Assembly (NCBI GenBank): GCA_030015575.1 | Contig: JASDDO010000014.1 | Span: forward strand, 170,471,911-170,535,910 | Direction: 5' to 3' | Length of the DNA: 64,000 bases | Origin: Agapanthus africanus | Taxonomy: Eukaryota > Streptophyta > Magnoliopsida > Asparagales > Amaryllidaceae | In this document: positions 47,601 through 58,881 of the stretch, piece by piece | Numbering within the stretch: the first letter of the stretch is position 1 | Layout: each line of letters begins with the position of its first letter | The notes under the pieces: generated by a model | The model's database searches: none | What the model saw: the letters and a program-made list of their open reading frames with translations, nothing else | What the model was told of the DNA's origin: nothing | Made by a program: the position numbers and the translations under genes

Positions 47601-48239
47601 AGCGCAAAAGCGCATTTGATCAATTTTTATGATCTGTGAATAAATTTATGTTCTTTTAAAAGAGACTTTGTCTCAAGATTCAAGAATAATAGTTCTTATT
47701 TTTTTGAAAGGGCTTGCCATTATAGATCAATGATCTGTGTGAAGAATATGTTCTTCTTTTATTATGTGATGAGATCTTTTTTATCTTTTTTATGAAAGAC
47801 CTTGGTCTTTGTAGATCTATGATCTTTTTTAAGAAGATAATTCTTCTTTTTATGAGATGATTTCATCTCTGTATTCATCATTCCTGATCTTTACCTTGAA
47901 AAAATAATCTTCTTTTGCTGAGAGCTTTCTCTTCTTTCTTTTGAATTTCTCAAAATGTATAGGGGGTTTCTCTATCTCAGACTTGAAGTCTTGGGGCCTT
48001 TATATAGGGCCAGCTGATTTGTTGAATCGGTTAAAGAGATCTTTCTCTGATTGATTTGGGGATATTTTCCACCGTTCGATTTTTGATCCTAAGGCTTCTA
48101 TTTTACAGAAGGCAATCTTCTTATTTTTAACAAGATTGGAAAATCTTTTCATAACTGAATTTTAATTCTGATTAATTCAAGATTTATCATTATTATTAGA
48201 TATTTTGATCTAACGGTGGGGAATTTTATAATTCCAGCA

Positions 48240-48833
48240 CTGGCGCACCCGTGCTTTGCACGTGGTGCGCCGCTCAGAGCGCAGCGCACTTTGCGCTAGC
48301 GCACCTACATTTGACACGTGGTGCGCTGCCCAGAGCGCAGCGCAGCCTGCGCTAGCGCACCCGTGTCTGACACGTGGCGCGCAGTGCGCCTAGCGCTAGC
48401 GCACACATGGTGTACTGTCTAGGGCGCAGCGCACCTGGCGCTAGTGCATCCGTGTTTAACACGTGGCGCGCAGCGCGCCTAGCACTGGATCTGAAGCGTT
48501 GCTTCAATTTTTGAATTTTGAATTTCAAAACAGAGCTCTGCTCTGATTGTGGGTGCACTGCCTAGGGCGCAGCGCACCTGGCGCTAGCTCATCCGAGTTT
48601 GATACGTGGCGTGCAGCGCGCCTACCGCTGGATCTGAAGAGTTGCTTCAATTTTTGAATTTTGAATTTCAAAATATGCTCTGATTGGGGGTGCACTACCT
48701 AGGGCGCAGCGCACCTGGCGCTAGCGCATCCGTGATTGACACGTGGCGCGCAGCGCGCCTAGCGCTGGATCTGAAGCGTTGATTCAATTTTTGAATTTTG
48801 AATTTTAAAATAGAGCTTTGCTCTGATTGGGGG
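48240..48833. repeat. 140-base GC-rich tandem repeats
   Basis: Three copies beginning near 48409, 48549 and 48688, each with 'GGGCGCAGCGCACCTGGCGC', 'CTGGATCTGAAG.GTTG', 'TTGAATTTTGAATTT' and 'GAGCT(C/T)TGCTCTGATTG'. Partial, more diverged units lie at 48240-48408. Confidence 0.85.
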
Positions 48834-51800
48834 TGTAATACCCAGTTCTTTTATACACCAATATCCGTATTTTTTTATAAAAAGGGTTAATTACAAATTT
48901 ATTTATTTATATCTATAAACCATTTTAAATATTTTAAACTCCCAATCCATTTTATTTTTCCCCTCTCCTTTTTCACAAACCCTAATCCCAATTCCCCATC
49001 TCCTTTTTCCATTTATATAAACCTCTATTTTCCTGGCCCATCTCTTTTCCCCTTCCCAATTAACCCTAAATTCCTCCCCAGCCCACTCCCTTTATTCCTT
49101 AATAAAATAAATGGAACAATATATATATATATATATATTAAGCCAACCCGCTCCTCTCTTTTCCTATTTTTGTTTAATCCCCAGCCCGGCCCATTCCTCT
49201 CTTCTCTCACATTTTATCTTAAAATCCCCAAGCCCAAACCGGCCCAGCCCATTCACTAAACTCCCAACCCGACCCGCTTCAAACCCTTTCTTCTTCCCGT
49301 TACAAACCTCTCCCGCTCTTTTCCTGCACCCACGTCACCGCTCGTCTTGCGTCGTGCCCCGCTCCTCGCGCCCACGACACGCGCGCCCCCTACGACCCGC
49401 TCCCCGAATGGCTCACTCCTCTCTCTCCCTCACATCCTCGTCTCAACTCCTCCTTTTCTCTCCACAGAAAAACCCCATCGTCAAACCCACTGTTTCGAGT
49501 GCCCATCACCCGCTCACCGACGACGACGACGACCGACCTCCTCCTCCATCGACCGAGCCTCTCCTCACCTTCTTCTCCACCACCGAGCTCTCTCATCGAC
49601 TCCCTCACTCTCTTCTCTCCACAACCGAACGCCCTCACTTCCTCCCTCACAACACCTATCATCATCCATCTCCGGCCACCCGAGCTCCCCTGCAGCGACC
49701 ATCTCTCGTCGACTCCCTCACTCTCTTCTCTCCACAACCGAACGCCCTCACTTCCCCCTCTGCGCAACACCAAGCCTCACCCTCCTCTTCTCCAAACAGC
49801 CACCACCACCGTCCAAGCCGCCATCACAGTCGCCGTCACCTTTGCCTTCGTCACCAACAACTCCATCACTCCTGTCGATCACCATCAAACTGAGCTCCCT
49901 CCTTCGTGGTTGTCTCCGTCGCCGCTAGTTCCCGTTGTGGTCACAGCAGCCCGCCTCGACCACCGAGCTCACTCCCCTGCACTCGACGCCGGCAAGCCCC
50001 ACTACCCGACGGCACCTCCGTCGACCCCACGTAAGTCCCTCTCTTTCTCTCTTTCTCTCTCTAAACCTCTCTCTCTCTCTCTATCTCTCTGTTTCTCTCT
50101 CACTCTCTCTCTCTCTGTCTCTCTCTCTCTCTCTAAACCTCTCTCTCTCTGTCTCTCTCTCTCTAAATCTCTCTCTCTCTCTCTCTGTTTCTCTAAATAT
50201 CTCTCTCTCTGTATCAGCACCAGCGACCCCCAGCCCCGGCACCCTCCTCACTGCATCCCTAGCCGCCGCGGTTGAGACCCGGCATTTCGTCGAACATCTA
50301 CAGCGATCGCCGTTGCCGCTATTTGGGTCACCAACGTCGCCATCAAAACTATGGTCTCGATCCCTTAAGCCGTCATCATCACCAACACGCCGTTCGTCGC
50401 AACGTCCGTCGCACCCACCAAGCTGTCAAGTACAAGAAGCAAAAGACCCGACGAGGCTAAACCTGTGCTGTGTTCGTGACGCGATCGTGCCATTGCCGCT
50501 GCCGTGCGTCACCAAAGCATCTCCAGGAAAGTACCCTACTTTCTACATGCTATATTATTTCCGTTATAATTCAAACCGCATTATTTCCCTATTTGCGATT
50601 CATGAAGACTTAGATAACGCAACTGTTCGATGTAAGAGCCCAACGAGAATCTTCATCTAATTTGACGGAATTGGATTGCCTACGCTGGCCCGTGTGATAA
50701 TGAATACTTTGTGTAAATTTCACCGGAAAATATGACTGTTGATGACCAAAACAAACACCCCAAATGCACCCGTGAAAACTGGGAATTTCCCGCACCAAAA
50801 TCGTTAAAATCACAATAAATCGTGTACATATTGAAATGATGCGTTCAAGGGCTCAAATCGAAGACAACTCGACGAACTGTAACAATATGCAAGTTTCTAA
50901 TGGTTTCTATACTAAAATTCTGATGATAATTGGGTCGGAGAGCGGCTCTGGACTGCAGTCCAGAGCGACTCGGGTTACTGTTTTCTGTCCCGTAATGTGT
51001 ACTACCTCGTTTCCTGAACTCGTATGTTGCGGAACTCTGCAGTTTATTAAAGGTGAATCTGTTAGCTAAATAACACAAGTGGTTTCATCCCGTATTGTCG
51101 ACGTTTGCTATTTAATCTGTAATTTAAAGGAACAGGACGTATAACAGTCCAAGTCAGAATCAGAATTGACATACTAGTGTTGAACAGTGCATAACTTTTG
51201 ATGTACAGACGCGATTGAGAATCCGCCTATTGCGTTGAAAACCCTATTGAAAACCCTAGATTTCATTCAACTATAGAGTCGCTAAAATTTGATCCCAACT
51301 GGGATTAAAATGCGTTGCGAAACGGACTTCCGATTCTGAAACCGGATTACCAGCAGTGAACGCTTAAAATGAAATGTCCATATCTAGTGATCCTGAAACC
51401 CGATTGACGTGAAACCAAATTTTCTGCGTAGATAATCAAATATACTACCTATCCCCTGTACATTGTTTTGCTAAATTTGGCATGTATGATTTATGATAAA
51501 TTATGCAAGTGGTAGTATACCGACATATGACATCCTAATCATGCCTTAGACACTGTTTTCTCACCACATCATACATGTCTGTCATTGCATTGGTAACCTA
51601 GTGATCATGTGCATTACCCAGTGTTAGGTATTAGTGGTGATTGTGGCAAGTACGTTAGTGTTCGTGCATGAATGGATAAGTGAAAGTGATACGTACTTGT
51701 ACACAATCAGTGGACCCTATTGTTCTATTGCATTGTCGACGTCTGTGGGACGCGTATAAGGGTGACTATAAGTGGTATGGGACACTTATGGAAGCTCTTG

Positions 51801-52704
51801 TATGGGTGTCACGGGTAAGGCACCAGACACTGCCCATTTATCTTTGGTATCAGTCGGGACGTGCTTGATGGAGATCCTGTCTCCAGTTCTCGCGCAGACT
51901 TGTCATGGACCGACCGGTATTTGAGGTTATGGTTGGCGTTTGATGTAGACCAAGGGGTGTGGGGTAGTTTGAGTGTGAGAGTCAACAGAATCTCAGGAGT
52001 CACATGCCGGCTTATATAAATGGAGATATATGGAGATTTACAGGGTACATGATTATTACCGTGAGTTATAGTTTGGGCCCGTGGTCCCTTGCCCTTGGGT
52101 CCTACCCTTGGGTGGAGGACACTCACGAGTGGTTGACTCTCACACTTGGACTGACGATAGGCTTAGTGACCTGTATAGTGAGACTTAGAGACTGATAGGG
52201 ATAATGACATGGACATGCATTACTTACTGTATTGACACACCCGACACACTATTTTACTGCTTTACTGTTCACCTGCTCTATTAGACACCGCATTGGTTAC
52301 TCTATGTTCACATCTTTACTATCTTGATTTACTGTTATATATCTATTATCACTATTCGAGTTACCACTTGCATTTATATATATATTGCTATCGCGTCGCT
52401 CTGACGACCTGAGTATGCATGCTCAAAGTGAGAAGTGGATCTAGCTTGGACCAGGACCAGACGTACATCACGGACATCTTGATTAGCTATCCAGAGCTAT
52501 ACCCTTTTGATCTCCATCAGGTTAGTTCCTTGTATCTGTTTTGCTTCAGTTACTGTATTTCTCATTACCTGTGCGTTGTTTACTGATTACCACGTAAAGC
52601 TAGAAGCCGAAGTGTGACTACGGAGAGATATTACCTCGACCGTAGGAGCATGGCTGGCCTTGTCAACCCCTCGTATTCCGTATTTTAGGAAGCGGGGCGT
52701 GACA
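48834..52704 (+). mobile_element. Solo LTR (3.9 kb) nested in the Tat copy 2 LTR
   Basis: It runs from TGTAATACCCAG to GCGGGGCGTGACA, with flanks GGGGG (48829-48833) and TGGGG (52705-52709), a duplication with one difference. It is related to the T2 LTR: same start, a C-rich middle (49300-50500), 'TTGTGGCAAGTACGTTAGTG'-type words near 51640, and the tail 'CTAGAAGCCGAAGTGTGACT' (52600). No internal region, so it is a solo LTR. A (CT)n-rich tract of about 180 bases lies at 50036-50215. Confidence 0.8.
50036..50215. repeat. CT-rich microsatellite
   Basis: CTCTCT runs broken by AAAC, ATAT and GTTT at irregular spacing. The long Ser/Leu ORFs on the plus strand and Arg/Glu ORF on the minus strand here are products of this repeat. 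Confidence 0.9.
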
Positions 52705-52819
52705 TGGGGAAACAAATGCCCCCCCACCGTTGCGCTCACGTGGCGCACACATGAGTGCAGCGGTGGCAGCATCTGTGCCCTTGGATCAACTCAGAAATTG
52801 AAGAGGCGTTTCAATGCCT

Positions 52820-53460
52820 ATAAATTGGACCTTTGGTCTCTTAGATGATTTTCATCTTCTTCTTGAGAATTATCTCTTCTGAGAATTTCATTCTCCCACA
52901 GAGCATAGCTCTCTTATTTAAGAACCTTTTTAGAGTCAGAACTCTGTCAAAACTTATTAAAAGTTTAAAACTTTTAATAAATTAGGGTTTCACCCATTAA
53001 TCAGAGCCTTGCTCTTCATAGATCTTTGATCTAAAGAAAACCCATTTAGGGTTTCATTAACAGAGCTTTACTCTCTTGAACCCATAGATCTTAAAGAGAT
53101 CTTTTCTTGGGGTTTCTTAGCCCATGAACAGAGCTTTGCTCTTTTGAATCATGTTGATTTGTTAATCTTTGATAAAGAACTCTTAAGAGTTTGTTCATGG
53201 ATCTTGAAGATCCCAGAATTTTTTAATTTATAAAAATTAATTTTAATTAATTCTTTTCTGATGGATTTTCCATCATCATTACACAGCCGGGCTCTTGAGG
53301 AATTTTATTCCTTCATGATCAGAGTTTGACAAGTGTCACTCTGTCATAGAGCTTTGCTCTTAAAGGGAGATTTTCTCCTTTTCCCAAGGGATCTCTCATT
53401 TAATGAGAATTTTCCTGAGGATTTCCTTATTTAAATTATAGTCTCATCAAATGATGAGAC
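52820..53460. repeat. Run of perfect small hairpins in Tat copy 2 LTR
   Basis: More than a dozen short inverted repeats, mostly with three- or four-base loops: GAGAAT-TTC-ATTCTC (52881), AGAGC-ATA-GCTCT (52900), AGAGT-CAGA-ACTCT (52934), AGATC-TTT-GATCT (53025), GATGGA-TTT-TCCATC (53261), AGGAAT-TTT-ATTCCT (53299), AGAGC-TTT-GCTCT (53346), GGAGA-TTT-TCTCC (53361), GTCTCATC-AAAT-GATGAGAC (53442). They follow each other every 15-50 bases. Positions are approximate to a few bases. Confidence 0.85.
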
Positions 53461-53604
53461 TGTTTTATTAATTGATGCATTGTCATTTAGATTTTGTGGG
53501 TCCCGCTTTGGTCCCCTTTCTACCGCATTGCAGTGTGGTACAAATTTAAAGTACCAAGTGTCAGAATTTAAAATTAAATTATAGCACTGACAGTTGACTT
53601 CTGT

Positions 53605-53620
53605 CCCCCTTTTTTGCAGG
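53605..53620 (+). promoter_or_regulatory. Pyrimidine tract and AG ahead of the PMD start
   Basis: CCCCCTTTTTTGCAG ends four bases before the G-CGAC-ATG of the PMD gene. On the plus strand it looks like a 3' splice site of an intron in the 5' untranslated part; on the minus strand it is AAAAAAGGGGG, a candidate polypurine tract of the Tat element. Both readings are inferred. Confidence 0.45.
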
Positions 53621-56600
53621 CGACATGTCTTTCGATACTTTGTTTCCGTTCGTCCGTTCAGAGGGAGGATTCCCTGAGGCACCTGTGGACCGGGAGGTTC
53701 TCGCGCTCATCAAAGACCATGACCCAGAACACAAAAAACTTCACTTGTAGGGTAGATGGTACGACCAGATTATCAGAGGTCGTCGAAGCTTCTCTTGTGC
53801 GACGCCTTCGGAGCGTATCTCGGCGATCCCGTATGCAGATGCACCCCCGGTGAATTATGCCGTTGAGGTGGTTAATTAGACTTCGGAGGGTCTCCTTCAA
53901 CCTTCGATCGCCGACGTACCTATGCATCCGCCGGCAGCTTTGGACACCTTAGGGCGGCGCATATGCCAGGGTGAGTTGCGCCCTTGGGGACAGCCCTACA
54001 ACATCGGGCTAACTCCCCGTCATCCGGCCAGGTACTTGCAGTGGGCCCGGTATATCTTGTCGGCGAAGAAATCGCAGCTGCTAAAGCTCGGCTTATACCC
54101 TGCGGTCTACGCTTCGTTGTTCCAGTATTCTGCACCTCCCACATGGTGGATTAAGGCGTTTTTGGAGAAGTGGAATATCCCGACTCATACCTTCCTTCTA
54201 TTGGATAGAGAGGTCTCCATCTCCTTAGAAGAATTCGCCGAGGTTTCTGGTCTACCGGTCAGGGGGAGCACTACGAGGAGCTGCTTCTTCCGGATGAATA
54301 TGTTTTTGCCACCAAGCCAGTGGTGATGGGCCTCACGCCAGAGAATGCCATTCAGCACCAGTTCCCCAGTCTGATAAAGGTGTTGAACATGTACGAAAGC
54401 CTCTTCCTTGAATCCGGAGGCCGAGGGGTCAGCTTTGCGGACTTCATTGCCTGTTTTCTTCGCCCGGAGATTTTGTCGCGACAAGGAAAAAAGTTTGCTA
54501 AACTTGATGATCCCTTCGGCTTTGGCTTGGACCGTCGGCCGATACTGGAAGCTGATCAGAAGGGTTTCTTCCTTCCTGACGTCGCGATCGTCCCTCTGTC
54601 AGAAATCGCCGGTCCGGGCATTGACGAGGAGGCGTTCTTTCTTGGGTTTCTTGGGCTATGGTTGAGTTGGTTCGCGCTCCCTATGCATCCTCGTTACATG
54701 AGGCCTTCCGTCTTCTACCCCGCGCATCGCATGGTTGCCGGAATACAAGTGGCCATCGGGATCGCCGGGTTAGCCCACTTATACCATGGTCTTAGCGTAG
54801 CGGCGGATACCACTGAACCGGGGGTGCATCCTGCCAACTTCCCGATGCATTACTTCACTTCATGGATGGAGCTGCACGTGCTCGGGGTCTTTTGCATTCA
54901 TAAGAGACCTTCATTTTACGAGAGATGCAAGTTCCCTCGGATTATACGGCTGGTTGACGCCTCCATCGTGAGTCCGTCACAGCGGGAAGCTAGGGGTTTG
55001 CTCCTTCGTCCGCGCACGGTCGGAGATGGTATGTCTTTCACAGACAAAGTCTTGACCATCGGCCAGGAAACTTCAAAGGCGGTGCTGCCACTGCAAGACA
55101 TTTTTAAGGATGGGGCCTCCGTGTTGAAAGCCTGCGAGATTCTTCATTTATACTCCATTAGGCCGGGCTTTCTTATATTCAGGCAAAATAATGCGGCGCT
55201 ATTCATGAGATACAACCCCCATCATTTTGCCCAACAGCTGAGTTACAATCAGGGAGTCCCGCTGGAGGCTTTCTTGGTAGAACCCGCTGCGACCGAAGAG
55301 GGAATGCGGGGCACGCTGCATCATTTCATGCGCTTGAATACGGGATCTCACTTCTTCATCAGCGAGCCGAGTTGTGTCCCAAGGGCCCTTAATGTACACG
55401 TGGCTTGGTATCAACATGCAATGGGTGCTGTTATCAGGGAAGAGAAACGGCTACTACTCGACCGCAAGGGTGCACCCCCTGCTAGTGACCGAAACCTCCC
55501 CTTGAAGCGACAAACCATTGTCCTTCCTCCGCTAAGAGAAGCTGCCGTGGTTGAAGTCCCCGACGACAGGCCTGAGCTACCGGTGCCCCATGCTCCCGTG
55601 GAGACGGTGGATGTACTACCGGTGCCCCGTGCTCCCGCGGAGACGGTAAATGTAGCTTCCCCTAAATCTGGTGTGGGCTCAGATATCAGGACTGGTCGCC
55701 CCAAAGTGCCCACCAAGCGTAAGCTTGTGCTAGCTGCGACTGGAGCTCGCTCGCAGAAGAGGAAGAAGAAGTCGGTCCTCTCTCTAGACTCTGTACTCAG
55801 GCTGGAGCCTCATGCTCCTTATAACGAGGGCCTGAGCGAATATGGGACCAATGAAGGTCTCTTCATAGCGCCGGAAGATACTGATCTCGAGGCCTCCATT
55901 GCAGCTTCTGTGCGATCCGCAAGTCACAAAGCGGAAATGGCCGTCCTCGTGCAATCAAGTGAGTATAAACCGTAACTTCTGTTATTGCATTATATTTTTA
56001 TTTTTATTATCATGTCTTGACTAACATTTTTCTTCTGTAACAGGCTTTACCACTGAAGAGGCTCTGGCAGCTTCCCTCAGAACCTTCGAGGAGGAGGAGA
56101 GGAATTGCGCTTTGTTGGGCATTGGTATGTCTCGGCTCATTGCATCTTCATTCTCCTTTCTTATGGACAATCTGACCCCTTCTTTATCTTATCGCAGGGA
56201 CTATAACGCCAATCCCGCAAGGTGATGCAGAGATTCTTCCCGGGCCAGCCATCGAAGTCCCGGCCTCCTCGGCACTGCCGAAAGATGCCTTACTCAAACG
56301 ACCGATGACGGATGCCTTGACGGCTCTAGAGGTAACCCTTGGCGCGGACGATGATGTCCTGTTGATGGAGGCTTCTAGAAGATCCGCTCTAACGGCCCGA
56401 GCGGAAAGGAAGCGCAGAATGCGCGCGGCAAGGGAGCGTAGTGCTGCCTTGGCCGCGGGTGCAGGTTCTAGCACCGCTACCCCTGCCCCTACTCCTTCAG
56501 AAGATACTCCGGCTGTCTTGTCCACTGCCCACAGATGGGCAGCACGTGCGGCTCAGGAAGCAATCGGAAGACCAACTCAAGGTAATGTGACATTGGGTTC

Positions 56601-56689
56601 TGTTGTCAAAGTTTTAACTTTCGGTTCTCATATATCCTATCTTACAGGGCCGAATCTTACCGAAGAAGCGGCGGCGACCACTAAGCCTG

Positions 56690-56895
56690 GGGTATCGGTA
56701 GAGGAGGTAGCCATGATCGCCGAACCCGAGACAGCGGTAGGCGAGATGGCTATAATTGCCGAGCTCGAGGTAGCGATGGGTGAGATGGTCATGATCGCCG
56801 AGCCCGAGATGGCGGTAGGTGAGATGGCTACCATTGTCGAGCCTTGAGGTAGCGATGAGTGAGATGGCTACAGCCGCCGAGCCCGAGGTAGTCAC
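56690..56895 (+). repeat. 39-base coding repeat in the PMD C-terminal region
   Basis: About five units of 13 codons with the pattern 'GEMATIAEPEVAV'. It encodes an acidic, Ala/Val/Met-rich stretch of likely disordered or helical character. Confidence 0.8.
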
Positions 56896-57719
56896 TTTTT
56901 CACAAGAATCGGGCACTGCCCCGATCGTCGCTCTTTCCCCTTGCGACTCCCTGCCGCTGCCGGGCGCTGCGAGTATCACGACGATTCTCGTGGAGTCGGG
57001 GGATGAAGCCACGGGCGGCGAAACCATTCCGATGGAGGAGGGTGAAATAGTTGCTGTATCAAGTGACGCCCTCGTCGCAGTTCCGATCGGCGACTCACCA
57101 GGTAGATTTTGGGTCATTGCTTTTCTTTTTATTTTGCAATCCTTTTCAATCTTTCCTGACAGTATTTATCTCGTTTCTAATGCAGGTGTGGTGAGCGTTG
57201 AGGTTGCGCTACCCGAGGCAGCGCCATCAGTTACCGCTTTGATGGTGACCACTCTTCTACCTTCTCTCGTACCATCTCAGATGTTGGAAGGTGCGGATTC
57301 GTGTCCCATCAGTCTTATTTTTAGGCTGGATAACTTATGCACTGACGTTGCATTTTTGCGTCCTTGCAGGAGTCCTTTTTGATCACCTGTATCAGGTGCT
57401 GCACCCACATTTCTCTTTCCAATCAGAGATTAGTTCGCCTGCTGGTGTCGGTGAGTATCTTTTCTAATCGACGTCCTTTCTTTAACGGGCAGTCACATTA
57501 TTGCTAATTCTTCTTTGTATTGCTTGTAGCCTTACAAATTGAAGGAGGGGACGAGGGTATCGTTGCGCCACCAGTACTCCCAGCTCTGCCCCCTGTTGCA
57601 ACCAGTATAGTAGACTCTATTGTTCGTGTATTTTCCTTATTTCTTGAGCCGACATCTGACTATGATTTATTTTGCAGTAATCACGTCAACTCTAGCTCCG
57701 TTCAAGTCTCGCACCATAA

Positions 57720-58387
57720 TGTCAGCCGGCCTCTTTTCTCGACGTGCATCCTTGAAAGGCGCCGCGAATAGTCTGCGCATGTTGAGCGACTATATTGAGG
57801 AGCTTGACGTGGAGACTCCCACATATGCTGTGGATTTTGCCGCGGAGGTTAACCCTATGCTGGTGACGCTCGTGAACTTTCATAGTGAGAGCATCATTGA
57901 GTCTTAGGTTAATCACTGTAGGAAGATTGAGGCTTGCCTGCATGAGCTTGAGTTTAGGCGTCCTGCACCTGAGATTCTGGCTGTGAACACTCAACGGGCT
58001 GCGTGGGTCGAGCAGAGTACTTCTTACTTCCGCCATATTGAACAAGAAGTGACCTTAAAGTATAAGGAATGTGAAGAAACTTCAAGCGAATCTGCTCGAC
58101 CGCATGCTCACGTTGATGCGAATGCTGCCCAGTTGAAAGTTATCTTTGAAGGCCTTCTGCGATGCATCTCTGACGGGTTAACACTGAGGCAGAAGCTCGA
58201 CGTCGTCGAGCGGGATGCACAAAATCATGAGGCAGCTCAGCGGGCCGTCGAGGAACAATTTTCGTCTTACTTGCAGCAGCGAGCCCAGGTCGAAGCAGAG
58301 TTGGTCGCGGCAGCTGATCAAGAAAAGGAGCTGAGGGAAGTGTGTGAGCGGCTGATCGGATTATTGAAAGCGCTTCCCTCTCAATAA
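57720..58387 (+). pseudogene. Helical C-terminal part of the PMD gene
   Basis: Contains 'SLKGAANSLRMLSDYIEELD', then 'FRHIEQEVTLKYKECEETSS', 'LRQKLDVVERDAQNHEAAQR' and 'AVEEQFSSYLQQRAQVEAEL', ending '...LLKALPSQ'. It is rich in Glu, Gln, Ala and Leu and looks like long coiled-coil helices. Such a tail is known after the PMD in transposon-borne members, but I cannot match it to a named domain. Confidence 0.6.
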
Positions 58388-58604
58388 TTGTTTTTTGTAC
58401 CATTTGTAATTTTAAATAAAATGTATTCATTCTTTTATTCTTTCATATGATGTATTTTGTACCCAATTGAATTCATGAATAAAGGATACATTTCTTTCGC
58501 AATGTCTTGTGTCATCTCTCTACTTTCTTCTTTCTTTTGTTATCAACATGTCACCTTAGCAAATATAGCCGGCAGATAATAGAGTGAGCATCTTGTTTTG
58601 GCTT

Positions 58605-58840
58605 TATCGAGGGGTAGTGATGGCTTAGGAAGCAGGTTCAGATCTGCTAGCTAAGACTTTTCAACTTTATGAGCCATGAGGGTCTCATAAAGACTTTTCT
58701 CCCTACGAGTCGTGAGGATCTCGTAGGAGTCTTTTCTCCTTAGGAGTCGTGAGGATTCCTAAGTGTGTTTTCCCTTATAAGTCGTAAGGATCTTATAAGA
58801 GAGTTTTTTTCCTTACGAATCGAGAGGACCCGTAAGTGTT
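58605..58840. repeat. Five-hairpin array I
   Basis: Five hairpins in a row: CTTTATGAG/CTCATAAAG (58665/58684), CCTACGAG/CTCGTAGG (58702/58720), CTTAGGA/TCCTAAG (58739/58757), CTTATAAG/CTTATAAG (58774/58792), CTTACG/CGTAAG (58812/58831). Loops are all variants of TCGTGAGGAT and spacers are TTTTCTCC-like. The same five-part series occurs at 60287 and 60635. Confidence 0.85.
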
Positions 58841-58881
58841 TAATGAGATTGACGTTATCTACATTTCACGGCGTCATTGGG

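Larger units (their letters stand above)
45932..53592 (-). repeat. 3' LTR of Tat copy 2 (with nested solo LTR)
   Basis: About 3.8 kb without the insert. 45932-47980 is colinear with the Tat LTR at 9405-11400 but well diverged. After that it differs: GC-rich repeats (48240-48833), the solo LTR, then a run of perfect small hairpins (52820-53460). The right edge is put at TGACA (53592), before a pyrimidine tract (53605-53615) that on the minus strand is purine-rich and may be the polypurine tract; this edge is uncertain by some tens of bases. Confidence 0.7.
53625..58390 (+). pseudogene. Antisense plant-mobile-domain (PMD) gene in Tat copy 2
   Basis: On the plus strand, against the direction of pol. 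The longest open block is 54320-55975. From about 53950 the product shows the PMD family (PF10536, 'aminotransferase-like' in older annotations): 'LRPWGQPYN', 'PPTWWIKAFLEKWN', 'FLLLDREVSISLEEFAEVSG', 'SFADFIACFLRPEI', 'FLGLWLSWFALP', 'AHRMVAGIQVAIGIAGLAHL'. PMD proteins include MAIL1/MAIN of Arabidopsis (gene silencing) and many transposon-borne copies. After 55975 the coding pieces are short and separated by GT/AG-bounded gaps (for example near 55.96-56.04 and 56.12-56.20 kb). They include an acidic repeat (56700-56895) and a helical C-terminus (57720-58387), followed by AATAAA-like AAATAAAATG near 58415. Broken, a few breaks. Confidence 0.75.

Noticed and set aside
49111-50660. Long overlapping plus-strand ORFs of 193-260 codons
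   Set aside because: They overlap in three frames, encode Ser/Pro/His/Leu-rich low-complexity products from C-rich and (CT)n DNA, and lie wholly inside a solo LTR.
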